A DNA stretch of 64,000 nucleotides from JASGJS01 sp047601185 (GCA_047601185.1 JASGJS010000001.1:1054001-1118000); one strand, 5' to 3'. Counted from the stretch's first letter, positions 1 to 9,197 are shown. The notes: generated by a model not told the origin, from the sequence alone. Translations and numbers: made by a program.

Positions 1-798
1 GCGGACTGTTATAATCTGGGTAATGGCATACAACAAAATGATCAGCAAGCAGCGAAATATTTTCGACTCGCTGCAGATCAAGGTAATCACCAAGCACAAA
101 AGCTCCTAAAAGAACTATCTACTAGCGCCAGCGGTTTAACTAAAAATCCAAAAGAAGCAGCAAGGTGGTATCGATTAGCAGCAAAAAAAGAGAAAGACTT
201 AAAAACTGCTCGCTATTTTCAAGCACAATATGTCGATATTTATCATAGTAAAAGAGGACGTGCTGATCAAAAAGAGGTTCGACTTGTCGCGATAGATGTT
301 ATTCAAAAACTTGAGAAAACGCCTTTAGAAGATTTTAAAAAATGGCTAATTGATGTCGCACACTGTTATCAATTGAGCTATGAAGAACATTCGAAAAATT
401 TGACATTCACCACTGGTAAAGAGCGAGCCGATAAACTAATTGCTAAATTACGATTACCCGCTGAAGAAAAGGGTTATAAGACTATCCATGAAATTTTAGC
501 GGATAAGGCCTTTTTTGGGCGTACGGGTGGAGAAAGATATTTTTCATTACAATCTATTGTATGTCGTGAGATGATCGATAAATTTTCACCACACCATTCA
601 GGGTTAGAAATGCCTTCTGCCAAAGAATTTATTGCATGGGTTGCAAAGCAACTCAGTCTATCAGCCGCCCTCCAAAGCTCCAAATATTCATCACAGATCC
701 CTTTCTTTTACGAAAAAAAAGACCGTTCTTTACATAATTTAAAGTATGATCCTCTAGATGCGTTAGATGAGCTGAGTTCAGGCTTAGAGATGCCTTGA
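1..798 (+). CDS. Sel1-repeat protein, C-terminal part (5' end outside window)
   Basis: The reading frame is open from the first base to a TGA, so this is the last 265 residues of a longer protein. Two Sel1-like (TPR-like helical) repeats are visible near the left edge: one with AAKYFRLAADQGNHQAQ and one with AARWYRLAAKK. The rest is a charged, helical region without a domain I recognise. Sel1 proteins are scaffolds for protein-protein contacts; in Legionella and Coxiella several act in host interaction, but nothing here shows secretion. A TTG inside the frame near 373 could be read as a start, but the repeats upstream argue against it. Function unknown. Confidence 0.8.
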   Translation, partial: ADCYNLGNGIQQNDQQAAKYFRLAADQGNHQAQKLLKELSTSASGLTKNPKEAARWYRLAAKKEKDLKTARYFQAQYVDIYHSKRGRADQKEVRLVAIDVIQKLEKTPLEDFKKWLIDVAHCYQLSYEEHSKNLTFTTGKERADKLIAKLRLPAEEKGYKTIHEILADKAFFGRTGGERYFSLQSIVCREMIDKFSPHHSGLEMPSAKEFIAWVAKQLSLSAALQSSKYSSQIPFFYEKKDRSLHNLKYDPLDALDELSSGLEMP

Positions 799-900
799 GG
801 GGGCATGGGCGCTCGCTCGCTTCATTGGATTAATGAGTCTTGCAGATGCCGTCTATCCCTGCTATGATCCGTAGCTCCGCTATAATAAAAAGGGGTTTTT

Positions 901-2373
901 ATGTTGCAGAATCTCAGGCAGCATGCTCAGGGTTGGGTCGCTGTCTTGATTGCAGGCCTTCTCTGTGTTGCCTTCGCCTTGTGGGGTATCCAATATTACC
1001 TGAGCAGTAATCATTCGCAAGATGTCGCTGCCAAAGTGAATGGTCACGAGATCACTCAAGCTCAATTAGAAGCCGCCTATAAACGTGTTTATAATAGGGT
1101 CAAACTGCAATCGCCCGCGCCTTTCCTTGTCACGCCTGAGCAACAAAAGCAACTCAGAGCTTTAGCATTAAACGAGTTAGTGATTCAGCGTGTCTTGTTC
1201 GATACTGCTTCAAAAGCAGGTTTTTTGGTAACCAATGCTCAACTGGGTCGACAAATTGCTCAAATTTCGGCCTTGCACGTGAATGGAAAATTTTCTTCCG
1301 AATTATTGGATCGTTATATTGCCGTCTTTTTTCCCTCAGAAGCGGATTTTTATGAAGATGCCAAGCAAAAAGCCGTGATCGATCAGGTGAGCTCGGGGAT
1401 GATTGATAGTAATTTTATCTTACCGAATGAAAGTCAGATGATGGCAGGCCTAGCCTATCAGCGGCGTGATATGGCTTATATTGTTGTCCCGACAGAAAAA
1501 TTTATCGATGCGCAAACGGTGACGGAAGATCAAATCCGGGCGTATTATCAAACGCATCTGCAAGATTTTAAGTCCACAGAGCAAGTGAGCGTACAGTATA
1601 TTGAACTTTCTCCGACCGTAGCTCAAACCAAATTAGGCACCGATGACAAAGATAAAATTGCCCAATTTTTAGCTGATAGAAGTGACGAACTGGCGAATTT
1701 AACTTACACCAATCCGAATACTCTAAAAATAGCTGCTGGGCAATTAGGATTTCCTATTCAAACAACAGAATTATTTTCGCGAAGTGGAGAAAAGATTGGA
1801 TTGGCAGCTAATCCTAAAGTTGTAAATGCAGCATTCAGTGATTCTGTGCTTCAACAAGGCAATAACAGTGATTTAATTCCTATCAATGAACAGACAGTGG
1901 TAGTGTTGCGGGTAGCAGACCATAAACCTTCAGTGGTGAGACCTTTAGCGGAAGTGCGCACTGAAATTGTCGATCAATTAAAAAAAGCCGGTGCTGCACA
2001 ATCTGCCCAACAATTGGGACAAAAAATCTTAACGATGGCTCAAAACGGCAGTTCTCTGAAAAAACTCGCGGCTAAATACCATTTAACGCTTAAAACCCAA
2101 ACTGCTGTCCCTCGTTCAGAAAAAAATATAGCGCCAGAGATTCTTCGTTTAGGATTTGAGTTAGCGCCGACTTTATCAGGCAAGCCTGCCTTGGGAGGAA
2201 AGCCCTTAACTGATGGCGATTTTGTGGTCTTAGCCGTACATCATATTCAGACAAGCTCGGATGTGGTATTAACCCCTCAACAACAGGCTGCGCAGGCGTT
2301 AGCGGTCGGGGAATTTTATTATTACTTGTATATTAAAGAACAAGTCAGCCAAGCTAAGATTAAGCAGATGTAA
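901..2373 (+). CDS. ppiD: PpiD-like membrane-anchored periplasmic chaperone lacking the parvulin domain
   Basis: The 490-residue protein begins with a short cytoplasmic stretch (MLQNLRQHAQGW), one membrane helix at about residues 13-34, and a SurA/PpiD-type N-terminal chaperone region (VNGHEITQAQLEAAYKR). PpiD helps newly exported outer-membrane and periplasmic proteins leave the Sec translocon. E. coli PpiD is about 620 residues with a parvulin PPIase domain in the middle. Here the text passes from a VQYIEL segment near residue 226 almost directly into the post-parvulin region (LTYTNPNTLKIAAGQLGF, then VLRVADHKPSVVRPLAEV), so the parvulin fold appears to be absent. An AAGGGG ribosome site lies 6 bases before the ATG. 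The family call is good; isomerase activity is unlikely. Confidence 0.82.
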   Translation: MLQNLRQHAQGWVAVLIAGLLCVAFALWGIQYYLSSNHSQDVAAKVNGHEITQAQLEAAYKRVYNRVKLQSPAPFLVTPEQQKQLRALALNELVIQRVLFDTASKAGFLVTNAQLGRQIAQISALHVNGKFSSELLDRYIAVFFPSEADFYEDAKQKAVIDQVSSGMIDSNFILPNESQMMAGLAYQRRDMAYIVVPTEKFIDAQTVTEDQIRAYYQTHLQDFKSTEQVSVQYIELSPTVAQTKLGTDDKDKIAQFLADRSDELANLTYTNPNTLKIAAGQLGFPIQTTELFSRSGEKIGLAANPKVVNAAFSDSVLQQGNNSDLIPINEQTVVVLRVADHKPSVVRPLAEVRTEIVDQLKKAGAAQSAQQLGQKILTMAQNGSSLKKLAAKYHLTLKTQTAVPRSEKNIAPEILRLGFELAPTLSGKPALGGKPLTDGDFVVLAVHHIQTSSDVVLTPQQQAAQALAVGEFYYYLYIKEQVSQAKIKQM

Positions 2374-2389
2374 TTTTTTGGAATTCACT

Positions 2390-3577
2390 ATGAGCCAAGC
2401 ATTTCTCAATCATCTCACTCAGCAATTAGCTGATCTCAAATCAGCGGGTTTATATAAAACCGAACGTGTCATTACTTCTCCACAACGGGCTGCCATTACC
2501 GTTCAAAATGGCCAAACCGTAATTAATCTTTGCGCCAATAATTATTTGGGTTTAGCGGATGATCCCGCTTTAATCGCAGCAGGTCAGCAAGCATTAGAGA
2601 CTTACGGATACGGCATGTCCTCCGTTCGTTTCATCTGTGGCACGCAAACCGTGCATAAACAACTCGAGCAAAAACTCAGTGAATTTTTAGGCACAGAAGA
2701 TACCATTTTGTATTCTTCTTGCTTCGATGCCAATGGCGGTTTATTTGAAACTTTGTTAAGCGAAGAAGATGCCATTATCAGCGATAGTTTAAATCACGCC
2801 AGTATCATCGATGGAATCCGTTTATGCAAAGCCAAGCGATTTCGTTACGCCAACAATAATATGCAAGAATTAGAACAACACTTGCAAGCTGCACAAAGCG
2901 CGCGCTTTCGATTGATCGCGACGGATGGTGTGTTCTCAATGGATGGAATTATTGCCAACTTACCGCGTATTTGTGAATTGGCTGAGCAATACGACGCGTT
3001 AGTGATGGTGGATGATTCCCATGCCGTGGGTTTTATGGGAGAAAAAGGTCGTGGCACCCATGAATATCATCATGTCATGGATAAAGTTGACATCTTGACC
3101 GGCACATTGGGTAAAGCATTAGGTGGTGCATCAGGTGGCTACACCAGCGGTAAAAAACCGATCGTGGATTGGTTGCGCCAACGTTCTAGACCTTACTTAT
3201 TTTCTAACACATTAGCGCCGGTCATCGCGGGTGCTTCCTTAACTGTGCTGGATTTGTTGTCGCAAGGGGACACTTTAAGGCAGCGTTTACGCGAAAACAG
3301 TCAATATTTCCGCCAAGGTATGGAAAAAGCCGGATTTACGTTAGTTCCAGGGGATCACCCCATTATTCCCGTCATGTTGTATGATGCAACAATGTCCGCT
3401 AAGATGGCCGAAGCTTTATTACAAGAAGGCATTTATGTGATCAGTTTCTCTTTCCCAGTTGTGCCACAAGGGCAAGCCAGAATCCGCACACAAATGTCAG
3501 CCGCACATGAAAGAACACATTTAGATCAAGCAATCGCAGCATTTGAGAAAGTAGGGCGTAGTTTAGGCATTATTTAA
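2390..3577 (+). CDS. kbl: 2-amino-3-ketobutyrate CoA ligase (glycine C-acetyltransferase)
   Basis: This PLP enzyme converts 2-amino-3-ketobutyrate plus CoA to glycine and acetyl-CoA, the second step of threonine breakdown. The 395-residue protein is near the usual 398. Recognisable blocks include CANNYLGLAD, SVRFICGTQ, YSSCFDANGGLFETLL, VDDSHAVGF and TGTLGKALGGASGGY, whose Lys near residue 240 should form the PLP Schiff base. An upstream in-frame TTG at 2378 is possible, but the ATG at 2390 matches the family length. The usual partner tdh (threonine dehydrogenase) does not follow; queC converges from the other side. It lies 16 bases after the ppiD-like gene. Confidence 0.95.
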   Translation: MSQAFLNHLTQQLADLKSAGLYKTERVITSPQRAAITVQNGQTVINLCANNYLGLADDPALIAAGQQALETYGYGMSSVRFICGTQTVHKQLEQKLSEFLGTEDTILYSSCFDANGGLFETLLSEEDAIISDSLNHASIIDGIRLCKAKRFRYANNNMQELEQHLQAAQSARFRLIATDGVFSMDGIIANLPRICELAEQYDALVMVDDSHAVGFMGEKGRGTHEYHHVMDKVDILTGTLGKALGGASGGYTSGKKPIVDWLRQRSRPYLFSNTLAPVIAGASLTVLDLLSQGDTLRQRLRENSQYFRQGMEKAGFTLVPGDHPIIPVMLYDATMSAKMAEALLQEGIYVISFSFPVVPQGQARIRTQMSAAHERTHLDQAIAAFEKVGRSLGII

Positions 3578-3590
3578 CCACATAGACTTT

Positions 3591-3757
3591 CTACCTCGAC
3601 GTCCCGCCTACTTGTTAGCGGGATCTCATGGGTGTATCGTTTAAGTCATATTTATATTTACGAGGTGATGTAAAAAAATTGATTTATCGCACTTCGTGTA
3701 GATGTAGAGAGTGCACCCATGAGATCCCGCTAACAAGTAGGCGGGACGTCGAGATAG
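3591..3757. repeat. Family A inverted-repeat element (full copy) between convergent kbl and queC
   Basis: Two 46-bp arms (3591-3636 and 3712-3757) are reverse complements with two mismatches, around a loop of about 75 bp. Each arm starts ctacctcgacgtcccgcc and contains a smaller hairpin with tcccgc and gcggga stems. Single arms of the same family occur near 10812 and 53527. Because it sits between two convergent genes, the large hairpin could act as a two-way transcription terminator (inference). Confidence 0.85.
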
Positions 3758-3811
3758 TAAGCTAATGTATGACACTCATCAAAGTGCTGAATAGTTACAG
3801 AAATTAAATGA

Positions 3812-4495
3812 TTAAACCGAGGCTAAAGCATATTTGGTGGGATCAATAATGTTTGCCTCTACAAATCCCTTCTTTCTTAAATAACAACTGTCGCATTTGC
3901 CGCAAGCTTCACTTTCTGCATTTGCTTGATAACAGGAAACAGTGAGGGAATAATCAACACCCAGTTTCATGCCGAGCTTAATCGTGTCAGCCTTATTGAG
4001 GTGAATCAGCGGGGTGGCTATTTCTATGATATTCCCTTCTATTCCCATTTTTGTCGCCAGATTAGCCATATTCTGAAATGCTTGAATATATTCAGGTCTG
4101 CAATCAGGATATCCAGAATAGTCAACAGCACTTACGCCAATAAAAATTGAATGCGCTTCTAATATTTCAGCCCATCCTAAAGCAAAAGAAAGAAAAACAG
4201 TATTTCTAGCTGGAACATAGGTGGTGGGGATTTTATTGTTTCCATTGTAGTCTGGTATCTCTAGATTATGATCAGTTAGCGCTGAACCTCCTGGGCTTCC
4301 AATTGATAATTTTACAACCTCGTGCGCTTCTGCACCGAGTTTCTGACTGATTAATTCAGCAGCATGTAATTCGACTTCGTGTCTTTGACCATAGTCAAAA
4401 CTGATCGTATAACATTTAAAGCCTTCATTTAGGGCATAAGCTAAACAAGTTGTAGAATCTAGCCCGCCAGAGAGTAAAACAACTGCTTTTTTCAT
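3812..4495 (-). CDS. queC: 7-cyano-7-deazaguanine (preQ0) synthase
   Basis: QueC uses ATP and ammonia to turn 7-carboxy-7-deazaguanine into preQ0 in queuosine tRNA-modification synthesis. The 227-residue protein has the N-type ATP pyrophosphatase loop SGGLDSTT at residues 9-16, the YGQRHEVEL block, VPARNTVFL, and the zinc-binding cysteine cluster CGKCDSCYLRKKGF near the C-terminus. AAGGAG lies 5 bases before the ATG. The gene follows the DUF4143 ATPase in the same direction with a gap of 10 bases, so the two may share a transcript. The other preQ0 genes are not in the window. Confidence 0.96.
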   Translation of the reverse strand: MKKAVVLLSGGLDSTTCLAYALNEGFKCYTISFDYGQRHEVELHAAELISQKLGAEAHEVVKLSIGSPGGSALTDHNLEIPDYNGNNKIPTTYVPARNTVFLSFALGWAEILEAHSIFIGVSAVDYSGYPDCRPEYIQAFQNMANLATKMGIEGNIIEIATPLIHLNKADTIKLGMKLGVDYSLTVSCYQANAESEACGKCDSCYLRKKGFVEANIIDPTKYALASV

Positions 4496-4505
4496 AAGTT
4501 CTCCT

Positions 4506-5696
4506 TCATATTAACAGAAATGCCTCAGCATTATCACGCGTAATAAATACAGCTTCATCAGCCTGAGGAAAGTTTTCATAGAAATGCTGTAATGCTTCTT
4601 CGTGTCTGGGTTCTGGGCCTTCCCAGGTAATTTGATAAGGCACAATGGAAGTTCCACGTGTTGCGACAAAGTCAACTTCGCCTTGATGAATTTCTTGCCA
4701 ATAAAACACTTGTTCGTAATATTGTTTTAGTCGAAGAAAAATAACCAGCTCTAAACTTTTGCCTAAATCTCGCCCTTGGGTGTTAGTGATAGCATAGCGC
4801 ATACCTGAATCAATAGGATAATATTTCTTTTGTCTGCTCTGTCGTTTTTTTTCTGAAAATGCAAAATAATGACAGGAGAATAATAAGTAAGCGTCTTCAC
4901 AAGCTTGAAGATAGCTTTTGACAGTATCGACGGTTAACCCTGTTACTGCAGAAATTTTACGATAACTTAATTCGGAGCCGCAGGTTTCAAATGCCATTTT
5001 TGCAACTTGTTTAATCGCATCTGGTGTTCGTCCGTGTACTCTTTTCAAAACATCTCGTAAAATAATATCGCTGAAGTATTCTTGCAATAATTGATAAGAT
5101 TCATCAAAAGTTAAAGCCCTTGGGAAGCCGCCCGAAATTAAATAGTTTTCTAAATTGTTTTTAGGAAATAACGTTTTATATTCCGGAAAGGTAAATGGAA
5201 ATAATTCAAGTGTAATATGGCGTCCGGTTAAAGCGGTTCCATATTCACCACTTAAGAGACAGGAATTCGATCCAGTCAGAATAAAATAATTGTGTTTTGG
5301 TCTTTCTAACTGGGTGTGTAACCATTTTTCCCATTCTTGCACATTTTGGATTTCATCAAAGAAGAAATAACAGGGTTTTTCTGGAGAAATTTTTTCCCTA
5401 GCCAGCATGACAATATCGCTTAATAGCCGATAATCTAGATTATTGATGAGTCTGGGGTCTTCAAAATTACAATAATAGCACTGCGTTAATGGAAGATCAT
5501 AATGTTCAGGCAGTTGGGTCAGTAGGGTTGATTTGCCACAACGGCGTACACCTTGAATAATTAAAGCCAAATCAGCATGTAGACGCTGAGGCAACTGTAA
5601 TTGTCTTGTTAATGCCGCCGGAGGGGGCTTATCCCAGAAGCTCCAATCGCTTAAGATAGTTAGGACAAACTGCTTAGATAGCATAAAAATTCTCAT
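4506..5696 (-). CDS. AAA+ ATPase with winged helix and DUF4143 domain (copy 1)
   Basis: The 396-residue protein has a Walker A GVRRCGKS at residues 49-56, a Walker B FFFDE at about 111-115, a sensor LTGSNS near 140, a winged-helix-like segment (about 243-273, SYRKISAVTGLTVDTVKSYL), and a C-terminal DUF4143 domain. That last domain resembles a PD-(D/E)XK fold (GEVDFVATRG), but the usual EVK is replaced by YQI. The family is common in prokaryotes and its role is largely unknown. I chose the ATG at 5696 because GAAAGA precedes it; 5684 is an alternative, and a longer frame reaching 5816 runs through the operator and a repeat. Two palindromes overlap its predicted promoter. queC follows. Confidence 0.85.
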   Translation of the reverse strand: MRIFMLSKQFVLTILSDWSFWDKPPPAALTRQLQLPQRLHADLALIIQGVRRCGKSTLLTQLPEHYDLPLTQCYYCNFEDPRLINNLDYRLLSDIVMLAREKISPEKPCYFFFDEIQNVQEWEKWLHTQLERPKHNYFILTGSNSCLLSGEYGTALTGRHITLELFPFTFPEYKTLFPKNNLENYLISGGFPRALTFDESYQLLQEYFSDIILRDVLKRVHGRTPDAIKQVAKMAFETCGSELSYRKISAVTGLTVDTVKSYLQACEDAYLLFSCHYFAFSEKKRQSRQKKYYPIDSGMRYAITNTQGRDLGKSLELVIFLRLKQYYEQVFYWQEIHQGEVDFVATRGTSIVPYQITWEGPEPRHEEALQHFYENFPQADEAVFITRDNAEAFLLI

Positions 5697-5710
5697 CGAA
5701 TTAATCTTTC

Positions 5711-5756
5711 TGTCAAGTATACTCGACAATTTTTGTTTTGTCGAGTATACTTGACA
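5711..5756 (-). promoter_or_regulatory. Paired palindromes overlapping the promoter of DUF4143 ATPase copy 1
   Basis: tgtcaagtatactcgaca at 5711-5728 and its exact reverse complement at 5739-5756 are each near-palindromes (one mismatched pair), with centres 28 bp apart. On the minus strand they carry a -35-like TCGACA (5739-5744) and a -10-like TATACT (5716-5721), separated by 17 bp. A dimeric regulator binding both sites would cover the promoter. The copy 2 ATPase gene has the same layout with different bases. Confidence 0.6.
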
Positions 5757-5791
5757 GAGTTCGATGAGCGTTAGCTCGATATTGATTTTAA

Positions 5792-5955
5792 GCGGGCAAG
5801 CTGCCCGCGCTCCCAAGCTCGAGCCTTATCCAACACAAGCTGTCGTCAAACATTGAAGTTTTTTTATTCAATGATAAAGCTTGAGGGCAGAAAATCATCA
5901 TTTGGTGCTTAACAATGAAAGGCGCAAGATTCGGGAGCGCGGGCTGCTAGCCCGC
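5792..5955. repeat. Family B interspersed element (copy B1)
   Basis: The element is bounded by 17-bp hairpins, gcgggcaagctgcccgc on the left and gcgggctgctagcccgc on the right. Its interior is shared with the copies at 14.5, 29.1, 36.4 and 49.4 kb, for example a caaacattg, aaagctt, ggcagaaaa and gcgcaaga series. It lies between the divergent starts and ends of the ATPase and epimerase genes and encodes nothing I can support. Confidence 0.8.
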
Positions 5956-5968
5956 TTAAAAACTTCAT

Positions 5969-6904
5969 TCACCCCACAAAGCTCCCCACCCGCAACTCCA
6001 AACTCAAATCCCCATGTTCGCTCGCCCCTGGCGCTAGCCATCTCACCCCCTCCACCGAATTTAAGGCATTGGGATGGCCCATCCAAGGTTCAATGCAAAT
6101 AAACGGTTGTTTTAAGGGGGTATAAATCTGTAAATAGGGGAAAAGGTTAGGGTCTTCGACGCCTGTCACCGTCATCTTCAAAATGTCGCCATCAGGATAG
6201 GTCAACTGGGTGGTTTTATTCTGACCTAACACTAATAAACGTTCGTTGATATCCGCAGTAATTGACGTTGGTAGTGGAAAAGTTTCACAACCCCCAATTA
6301 AATCGGTTAAGGTTTCGTTATACGCCAAAGATTTAACCGGTTCGCAATTGAACACCACATTGGCTTTGCCTTGTTTCAGACCGGGTGTTGCAAAATAAGG
6401 ATGAAACCCGGCGTAATAGGGCATGGGTCGTGCGCCTTTATTTTTATAGGTCTGTCGACATTCCAGTAATCCACGGCTGATGTGATAGGCGAGTTCGATT
6501 TCAAATTCAAACGGATATTGCGCCAATGTGGCTGCTGTGGCGGATAACCGCATATGGAGATGCTGCTCGCCAAAATCGACCACTTCCCAAGGCAATTGTG
6601 AGGCAAAACCATGGATATCTAATTGGTAGACCTGCCCATCATAGTAGTAATAGCCTTCTTGACCATAACGTTTTAAGCGGCCACAGACGGGGAAGCAAAA
6701 TGGCCAACCGCCGGTGAAGCGCTTTTCGTTTGGGTCATTAAAGTAGTCATGTAAAAATAATAATTCGCGTGGACCGTTGCTGCCAGGCATAATGAGAGAA
6801 CATCCCATGGCGCCGCGATCTGGAAGGAATTGGGCTTGAGTACTTTGATCATCGGACGCAATGGTATAAGCGTCCCACCCTGCTACTTTATCGATTTTTG
6901 ACAT
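5969..6904 (-). CDS. Aldose 1-epimerase family protein (galactose mutarotase-like)
   Basis: The 311-residue protein belongs to the aldose epimerase/mutarotase fold, which interconverts alpha and beta anomers of sugars or sugar phosphates. Visible family signatures are GCSLIMPGSNGPRELLFLHD, the substrate loop YAGFHPYFATPG with a conserved His, and the C-terminal ICIEPWMGHPNALN whose Glu is the likely general base. I started at the ATG at 6904 because AGAGGTC precedes it; the frame is open further upstream but runs into ilvE regulatory DNA. It is divergent from ilvE with about 87 bases between starts. The exact sugar cannot be told. Confidence 0.85.
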   Translation of the reverse strand: MSKIDKVAGWDAYTIASDDQSTQAQFLPDRGAMGCSLIMPGSNGPRELLFLHDYFNDPNEKRFTGGWPFCFPVCGRLKRYGQEGYYYYDGQVYQLDIHGFASQLPWEVVDFGEQHLHMRLSATAATLAQYPFEFEIELAYHISRGLLECRQTYKNKGARPMPYYAGFHPYFATPGLKQGKANVVFNCEPVKSLAYNETLTDLIGGCETFPLPTSITADINERLLVLGQNKTTQLTYPDGDILKMTVTGVEDPNLFPYLQIYTPLKQPFICIEPWMGHPNALNSVEGVRWLAPGASEHGDLSLELRVGSFVG

Positions 6905-6991
6905 ATTTTTAGACCTCTGTAAAGGTTTCTGGGAAACTGTTTTTATGATAAAATTTATCTTTAAAATATGATAATTCAAAGCGAGACGAAT

Positions 6992-7891
6992 ATGCAAACA
7001 ACCGATGTTATCTGGTTCAATGGTAAACTAGTGCCTTGGCACGATGCTAAAATTCACGTCTTAACCCATGCATTACATTATGGGAGCGGCGCTTTTGAAG
7101 GCATTCGCTTTTACAAAACCCCCACGGGTTCCGCCATTTTTCGCTTGCCAGAACATGTCGATAGGTTGATCTTCTCTGCTGACGTTCTGGGGATGCTGTT
7201 ACCTTATGATCGAGACACCATTCTCGAAGCGATTATCCAGACAGCCAAAGCCAATCATTTAGAAGAAGGCTATTTGCGACCTATCTTATATTATGGCTAT
7301 GGCAAAATGGGCGTCAATCCGGTGGGTTGCCCAGTTGACTTTGCCGTAGCGTGTTGGCCTTGGAAAGCTTATCTAGCCCAAGACTGCGCGGATATTAAAA
7401 CCAGTCGGTATATTCGCATTCATCCAGATTCCACCAACGTGAGCGCAAAATTAACCGGGCATTATGTGAATAGTATTCTAGGCTCATTAGAACTGCGCAA
7501 CACCCATTATCACGAGGCGCTCTTCTTAGACAGCAAAGGCTTTATTTCGGAAGGTGCGGGCGAAAATTTTTTCTTGGTGAAAGAGGGGCGTATTTTTACC
7601 CCAACATTGGAAACCATTTTGCCTGGCATCACGCGCGATACCATTATCCAAATAGCGCATGAATTGGGATATGAGGTGACTGAAACCAATCTCACTTTAG
7701 CTCAGGCCCACGCAGCTGATGAGGCATTTTTCACGGGCACCGCAGTGGAAGTGACTGCCATCCGCTCCATCGATGATCAATTGATTGCGAAAGGCGAAAT
7801 GGGTCCGATCACTCAACGCATTAAAACCGCTTATTTAGCAGTCGTACGTGGCGAAAATCCTGATTATCAAAAATATTTAACTGCACTTTAA
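6992..7891 (+). CDS. ilvE: Branched-chain amino-acid aminotransferase
   Basis: This fold-type IV PLP enzyme moves the amino group between glutamate and branched-chain 2-oxo acids. The 299-residue protein carries HALHYGSGAFEGIRFY, the PLP-lysine region VSAKLTGHYVNSIL, the EGAGENFFLVKEG block and LPGITRDTIIQ. An in-frame ATG lies 24 bases upstream at 6968, but the family normally begins just before VIWFNGKLVPW, which favours 6992. aroA follows after 4 bases, so ilvE heads an operon with aromatic pathway genes. Confidence 0.95.
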   Translation: MQTTDVIWFNGKLVPWHDAKIHVLTHALHYGSGAFEGIRFYKTPTGSAIFRLPEHVDRLIFSADVLGMLLPYDRDTILEAIIQTAKANHLEEGYLRPILYYGYGKMGVNPVGCPVDFAVACWPWKAYLAQDCADIKTSRYIRIHPDSTNVSAKLTGHYVNSILGSLELRNTHYHEALFLDSKGFISEGAGENFFLVKEGRIFTPTLETILPGITRDTIIQIAHELGYEVTETNLTLAQAHAADEAFFTGTAVEVTAIRSIDDQLIAKGEMGPITQRIKTAYLAVVRGENPDYQKYLTAL

Positions 7892-7895
7892 CGAC

Positions 7896-9197
7896 ATGTC
7901 TACTTTTTTGGTGGCGCGACATACGGCGCGTTTGCAAGGACAGGTGACCTTGCCTGCTTCAAAATCGCAGTCGATTCGCGCACTGATTTTTGCGTTATTG
8001 GCAGAAGGTGAATCGCGTATCACTCAATTATTGGATTCGGAGGATACTCAGCACGCCATAGCGGTATGCCGTCAATTGGGCGCTGAGATTCACGTCGAAG
8101 GTCAAACCACGCGGGTCAAGAGCTCAGGGTTGCCGTTATGCTCTCAAGCGACCCATATTAACAGTGGCAATTCTGGCATCACCACTCGTTTTATTTTGCC
8201 GCTGTTAGGGTTACGCAAAGACTGCCAACTGCCAATCGTGTTAGACTGCGAAGCCCAAATGCGCGCCAGGCCCATCGATTCTTTGGTGGATGCGGTGAGA
8301 AATTTGGGTTTATCCGTACGCTATCTTCAGTCCGAAGGAAGATACCCCATTGAAGTACAAGGTTCGTTGCGCGGGGGAAACACGACGGTCTCTGGCGTGA
8401 CGTCACAATTTCTTTCAGCATTACTGATTGCATTGCCATTTGCAGCAAACGACAGTGAAGTGAGCGTCAAAAATTTGCATGAAAGACCTTATGTGGATCT
8501 GACGTTAGAGTGGCTACAACGCCAGCATATCGGGTATGTCCGCACCATAACCGGAAATACCGACATTTTTAAGATTGAGGGTGGGCAGCGCTATCAGGCT
8601 TTTACCACACAGGTTGCTGGAGATTTTTCTTCGGCGTCTTATTTGATTGCTGCAGCCTGTTTAATCGGTGACGAGATTCAATTAAAGGGCCTGAATATGG
8701 CTGAGCCGCAGGGCGATAAACGACTGGTGATGATCTTACAACAGATGGGTGCGGATATTGAAATTTTGCCGAACAGTTTAAAAATTCGAGGTGGAAAGCC
8801 ATTGCAGGGAATGGCAATTGATGCCAACGATATTCCCGATTTAGTCCCCACGCTGGCCGTCATCGCAACGCAAGCCACGGGAAAAACCAAAATTTACAAC
8901 GTGCCACAAGCCCGCATTAAAGAGACCGACAGGCTGCATTCTATGACAGTCGGATTGCGACAAATGGGAGCTCAGGTGGCAGAGTTTCCCGATGCACTCG
9001 AGGTTTCTGCGAGCCAACTGACAGGTGCCACTGTGCAAGGTTTTGGCGATCATCGCACCGTAATGGCATTGGCTTTAGCAGGCTTGTTAGCGCAAGGTGA
9101 AACGCGTATTACCGATGGGGAAGCGATTGCTAAGACTTTTCCCACCTATGTTGAGTGCATGCAGCGTCTCGGTGCTCATTTGGCGTGGGCGTCATGA
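7896..9197 (+). CDS. aroA: 5-enolpyruvylshikimate-3-phosphate synthase
   Basis: AroA joins PEP to shikimate-3-phosphate, the sixth step of the shikimate pathway. The 433-residue protein shows the start block LPASKSQSIRALIFALLAEG, the NSGITTRFILPLLGL phosphate and substrate loop, QFLSALLIALPFA, and near the end RIKETDRLHSM and GDHRTVMALALAGLLA. In NSGITTRF and the later blocks, residues usual in the family (LGNAGTAMR and similar) are partly replaced, which points to a class II-like enzyme. The gene overlaps aroK in an ATGA. Confidence 0.95.
   Translation: MSTFLVARHTARLQGQVTLPASKSQSIRALIFALLAEGESRITQLLDSEDTQHAIAVCRQLGAEIHVEGQTTRVKSSGLPLCSQATHINSGNSGITTRFILPLLGLRKDCQLPIVLDCEAQMRARPIDSLVDAVRNLGLSVRYLQSEGRYPIEVQGSLRGGNTTVSGVTSQFLSALLIALPFAANDSEVSVKNLHERPYVDLTLEWLQRQHIGYVRTITGNTDIFKIEGGQRYQAFTTQVAGDFSSASYLIAAACLIGDEIQLKGLNMAEPQGDKRLVMILQQMGADIEILPNSLKIRGGKPLQGMAIDANDIPDLVPTLAVIATQATGKTKIYNVPQARIKETDRLHSMTVGLRQMGAQVAEFPDALEVSASQLTGATVQGFGDHRTVMALALAGLLAQGETRITDGEAIAKTFPTYVECMQRLGAHLAWAS

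Noticed and set aside
881..886. TATAAT as a -10 promoter box for the ppiD-like gene
   Set aside because: No -35 hexamer lies at 16-18 bp, and the transcript would begin inside the ribosome site.
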